Source of the DNA: Bacteroidota bacterium | GTDB taxonomy: Bacteria > Bacteroidota > Bacteroidia > Bacteroidales > Bacteroidaceae | Reading direction: 5' to 3' | Assembly (NCBI GenBank): GCA_023426145.1 | Contig: JAFABG010000016.1 | Location: 1-34,544 of the forward strand | Length of the DNA stretch: 34,544 bases | Shown: one piece after another, positions 32,798 through 34,544 of the stretch | Layout of the letters: each line of letters opens with the position of its first letter | Numbering within the stretch: the first letter of the stretch is position 1 | The notes under the pieces: model-generated | The model's input: only the letters and a program-made list of their open reading frames with translations | The model's database searches: none | What the model was told of the DNA's origin: nothing | Position numbers and translations under genes: made by a program

Positions 32798-33753
32798 GCA
32801 TTTTCTCCAAACAAGGAATCAACAAATTCATTTTTACGGAAAACTTGTAAGTCTTCCATGCCTTCTCCAAGGCCAATATATTTAACAGGGATTTTAAATT
32901 GATCAGAAATGCCTATAACTACTCCCCCTTTGGCGGTACCATCAAGTTTAGTGATAGCCATGGCAGTCACCTCTGTAGCTAGCGTAAATTGTTTAGCTTG
33001 TTCAAAAGCGTTTTGTCCGGTCGATCCATCTAGTACCAATAGAACTTCATCAGGAGCATTAGGCATAACCTTTTTCATCACATTCTTTATTTTAGTAAGC
33101 TCATTCATTAAACCCACTTTGTTGTGCAAGCGACCAGCTGTGTCTATAATTACTACATCTGCGTTATTAGCAACAGCCGAGCTCAATGTATCAAAAGCAA
33201 CCGAAGCCGGATCAGCTCCCATTTTTTGTTTAATGACAGGCACACCTACACGTTCTCCCCAAATCATAAGTTGCTCAACGGCCGCTGCGCGAAATGTATC
33301 TGCTGCCCCTAAATAAACTGATTTCCCTGCTTTTTTAAACTGATAAGCTAGTTTTCCAATTGTAGTTGTTTTGCCAACTCCATTAACTCCAACCACCATG
33401 ATGACATATGGCTTTTTATCTATAGAAACGTCAAAGTCAGCCACGTCATCCGAATGATTTTCGGTCAAAAGAGCAGCTATTTCATCTCTCAGGATATGAT
33501 TTAATTCTTGTGCATTGACATACTTATCTGTTGAAGCACGTTTCTCAATCCTTTTAATAATGTTCAAAGTCGTTTCTACCCCTACATCTGATGTAATTAA
33601 AACTTCTTCCAGATTATCCAGCACTTCGTCGTCTACTTTCGACTTACCGGCCACGGCGCGAGCTATTTTACTAAAAACGCTCTCTTTGGTTTTAGATAAT
33701 CCTTTATCTAAAGTTTCCTTCTTTTCCTTTGAGAAAAAACTAAAAAATCCCAT
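32794..33753 (-). CDS. ftsY: Signal recognition particle receptor FtsY
   Basis: A 319-residue SRP GTPase that receives ribosome-SRP complexes at the inner membrane. It has the short N-terminal form: an amphipathic start (MGFFSFFSKEKKE) in place of the long acidic A domain of E. coli, then the N helices and the G domain with GVNGVGKT (122-129), DTFRAAAVEQL, DTAGRL and TKLDGTAKGG. First gene of a four-gene operon; its stop overlaps the rimO start. A -7 box lies 33 bases upstream, after the ribosomal-protein terminator. Confidence 0.96.
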   Translation of the reverse strand: MGFFSFFSKEKKETLDKGLSKTKESVFSKIARAVAGKSKVDDEVLDNLEEVLITSDVGVETTLNIIKRIEKRASTDKYVNAQELNHILRDEIAALLTENHSDDVADFDVSIDKKPYVIMVVGVNGVGKTTTIGKLAYQFKKAGKSVYLGAADTFRAAAVEQLMIWGERVGVPVIKQKMGADPASVAFDTLSSAVANNADVVIIDTAGRLHNKVGLMNELTKIKNVMKKVMPNAPDEVLLVLDGSTGQNAFEQAKQFTLATEVTAMAITKLDGTAKGGVVIGISDQFKIPVKYIGLGEGMEDLQVFRKNEFVDSLFGENA

Positions 33754-33785
33754 ATCAACAGTTGTTTCTATAATACATTATGCTA

Positions 33786-33793
33786 CAAAGATA
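33786..33793 (-). promoter_or_regulatory. -7 box of the ftsY operon promoter
   Basis: The minus strand reads TATCTTTG, an exact TAnnTTTG match. At a 19-base gap upstream is TTTA, a three-of-four -33 match. It sits between the terminator at 33829-33865 and the ftsY start. Confidence 0.6.
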
Positions 33794-33828
33794 TAATAAA
33801 GGATTGAAAAAGTAAAAAAAGAGGCAAT

Positions 33829-33865
33829 AAAAAATCCCCTCATCGTTTACCAATGAGGGGATTTT
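33829..33865 (-). terminator. Terminator of the rpmB-rpmG-DUF4295 operon
   Basis: A perfect 13-bp stem, AAAATCCCCTCAT (33831-33843) and its complement (33853-33865), followed on the minus strand by TT and ATTGCC. GC-rich core CCCCTC. It lies 27 bases after the DUF4295 stop. Confidence 0.85.
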
Positions 33866-33892
33866 GGGTGTATAGCGTTAATGCTATTTGCT

Positions 33893-34051
33893 TTATTTTT
33901 TGAAAAAGTCTTGTACTTTTTCATTTAAAACCATTTGTTCATCAAAAACGTATGCCCCAGTTTTAGGAGATTTAACCATTTTGATAACTTTAGTATAAGC
34001 ACGACCTTCTTTAGAGCCTTCGTGCAAACTTGCTACTGTTTTCTTTGCCAT
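33893..34051 (-). CDS. Small basic DUF4295-type protein, probable ribosomal protein
   Basis: A 52-residue basic protein starting MAKKTVASLHEGSKEGRAY and ending NEKVQDFFKK; translated directly from the sequence. It matches my memory of the DUF4295 family, found in Bacteroidota next to rpmG. It starts 13 bases after the rpmG stop and precedes the shared terminator, so it is made with bL28 and bL33. A Bacteroidota-specific ribosomal protein called bL38 was reported in a Flavobacterium johnsoniae ribosome structure; this gene may encode it, but I cannot confirm that identity from the sequence. Confidence 0.85.
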   Translation of the reverse strand: MAKKTVASLHEGSKEGRAYTKVIKMVKSPKTGAYVFDEQMVLNEKVQDFFKK

Positions 34052-34064
34052 GGGTGGTTATACT

Positions 34065-34253
34065 TTATTTAATTTCTTTGTGTACTGTTACTTTCTTCAA
34101 GATTGGGTTGTATTTCTTCAACTCAAGTCTTTCAGTTGTATTTTTTCTGTTCTTTGTTGTGATATAACGAGATGTTCCCGGCATTCCACTGTCTTTGTGT
34201 TCTGTACATTCCAGAATCACTTGCACTCTGTTACCTTTTGCTTTTTTTGCCAT
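34065..34253 (-). CDS. rpmG: 50S ribosomal protein L33 (bL33)
   Basis: A 62-residue basic protein of the large ribosomal subunit near the E site. The start MAKKAKGNRVQVILECTEH and the RYITTKNRKNTTERLELKKY core are diagnostic of bL33. Only one Cys (16) remains, so the two CxxC zinc-ribbon pairs are absent and this is a zinc-independent (C-minus) form. It follows rpmB by 22 bases. Confidence 0.95.
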   Translation of the reverse strand: MAKKAKGNRVQVILECTEHKDSGMPGTSRYITTKNRKNTTERLELKKYNPILKKVTVHKEIK

Positions 34254-34275
34254 TGTAAGTTTTCTCCTCTACTGT

Positions 34276-34536
34276 TTAGCCGATTACTTTAATGCTTTTC
34301 CAATCACAGAAACCTTTAGCTACAGCATCGTTAAGTGCAGCATCAAGTCCTTTTTTGTTGATAACACGCAGACCGTTAGCACAAAGGCTAAGGCTGATCC
34401 AACAATCTTGTTCTACGTAATAGAACTTTTTGTTAAACAAGTTCAAATCAAAGGTTCTTTTAGTTCTTCTCTTTGAGTGTGAAACATTGTTGCCAATCAT
34501 GGCTTTCTTTCCGGTAATTTGACAAATCTTCGACAT
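34276..34536 (-). CDS. rpmB: 50S ribosomal protein L28 (bL28)
   Basis: An 86-residue large-subunit protein. The start MSKICQITGKKAMIGNNVSH and the SKRRTKRTFDLNL segment are typical of bL28. No zinc-binding CxxC pair. The reading frame is complete, with eight bases of the window left upstream; its promoter lies beyond the edge. First visible gene of the ribosomal block. Confidence 0.95.
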   Translation of the reverse strand: MSKICQITGKKAMIGNNVSHSKRRTKRTFDLNLFNKKFYYVEQDCWISLSLCANGLRVINKKGLDAALNDAVAKGFCDWKSIKVIG

Positions 34537-34544
34537 TTCTATCT

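Overview
The window reads as a chromosomal segment of a Bacteroidota bacterium of the order Bacteroidales, most likely Bacteroides or a close relative. The evidence is a complete Bacteroides aerotolerance (bat) operon, a small DUF4295-type protein next to rpmG and rpmB, repeated promoter boxes of the Bacteroidota form TAnnTTTG, no convincing Shine-Dalgarno sequences, AT-rich spacers, and protein sequences of Bacteroides type (GyrA, HtpG with a charged C-terminal insert, HU with a membrane-anchored HU paralogue). The species cannot be named from the sequence alone. Most of the window is core genome; only the first ~130 bases look mobile.

Layout. 1-127: right end of an IS21-family insertion sequence (last 12 codons of an IstB-like ATPase plus two 21-bp terminal repeats). 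128-1105: long AT-rich spacer with TACAnnTGTA-type palindromes and two overlapping promoters. 1106-1576: small XRE-type regulator. 1652-3327: pyrK-pyrD (pyrimidine synthesis), facing trmD across a shared hairpin terminator. 4235/4312: trmD and ligA diverge from an intergenic stretch holding both promoters. 6372-7265: dapA, followed by two hairpins. 7566-7829: three tRNA-Arg(ACG) genes on the minus strand with their own promoter and terminator. 7908-10208: patatin-POTRA-barrel protein (type Vd secretion architecture). 10375-15094: htpG and clpC on the minus strand, each with a terminator. 15491-19317: gyrA and a secreted TPR protein on the plus strand.

19524-34536 is all minus strand. In transcription order it runs rpmB-rpmG-DUF4295 (ribosomal block, terminator); ftsY-rimO-HU-HU/TM/LysM (overlapping or closely spaced, terminator); moxR-DUF58-BatD-like-batA-batB-batC-batD-batE (promoter, close spacing, terminator); a 96-residue DNA-binding protein (terminator); and a DUF2007-Usp-Usp stress protein.

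How the genes work together. The bat operon is an envelope stress module: a MoxR AAA+ ATPase, a DUF58 protein, two membrane VWA proteins, two TPR proteins and two BatD-like proteins. Three of its modules occur twice, which suggests growth by duplication. The ftsY operon joins membrane targeting (FtsY), ribosome modification (RimO) and two nucleoid-protein genes. The second nucleoid gene encodes an HU domain joined through an acidic linker and one transmembrane helix to a periplasmic LysM domain, so a single polypeptide could in principle bridge DNA and cell wall. That protein is the most interesting item in the window. HtpG, ClpC and the Usp protein add general stress functions nearby.
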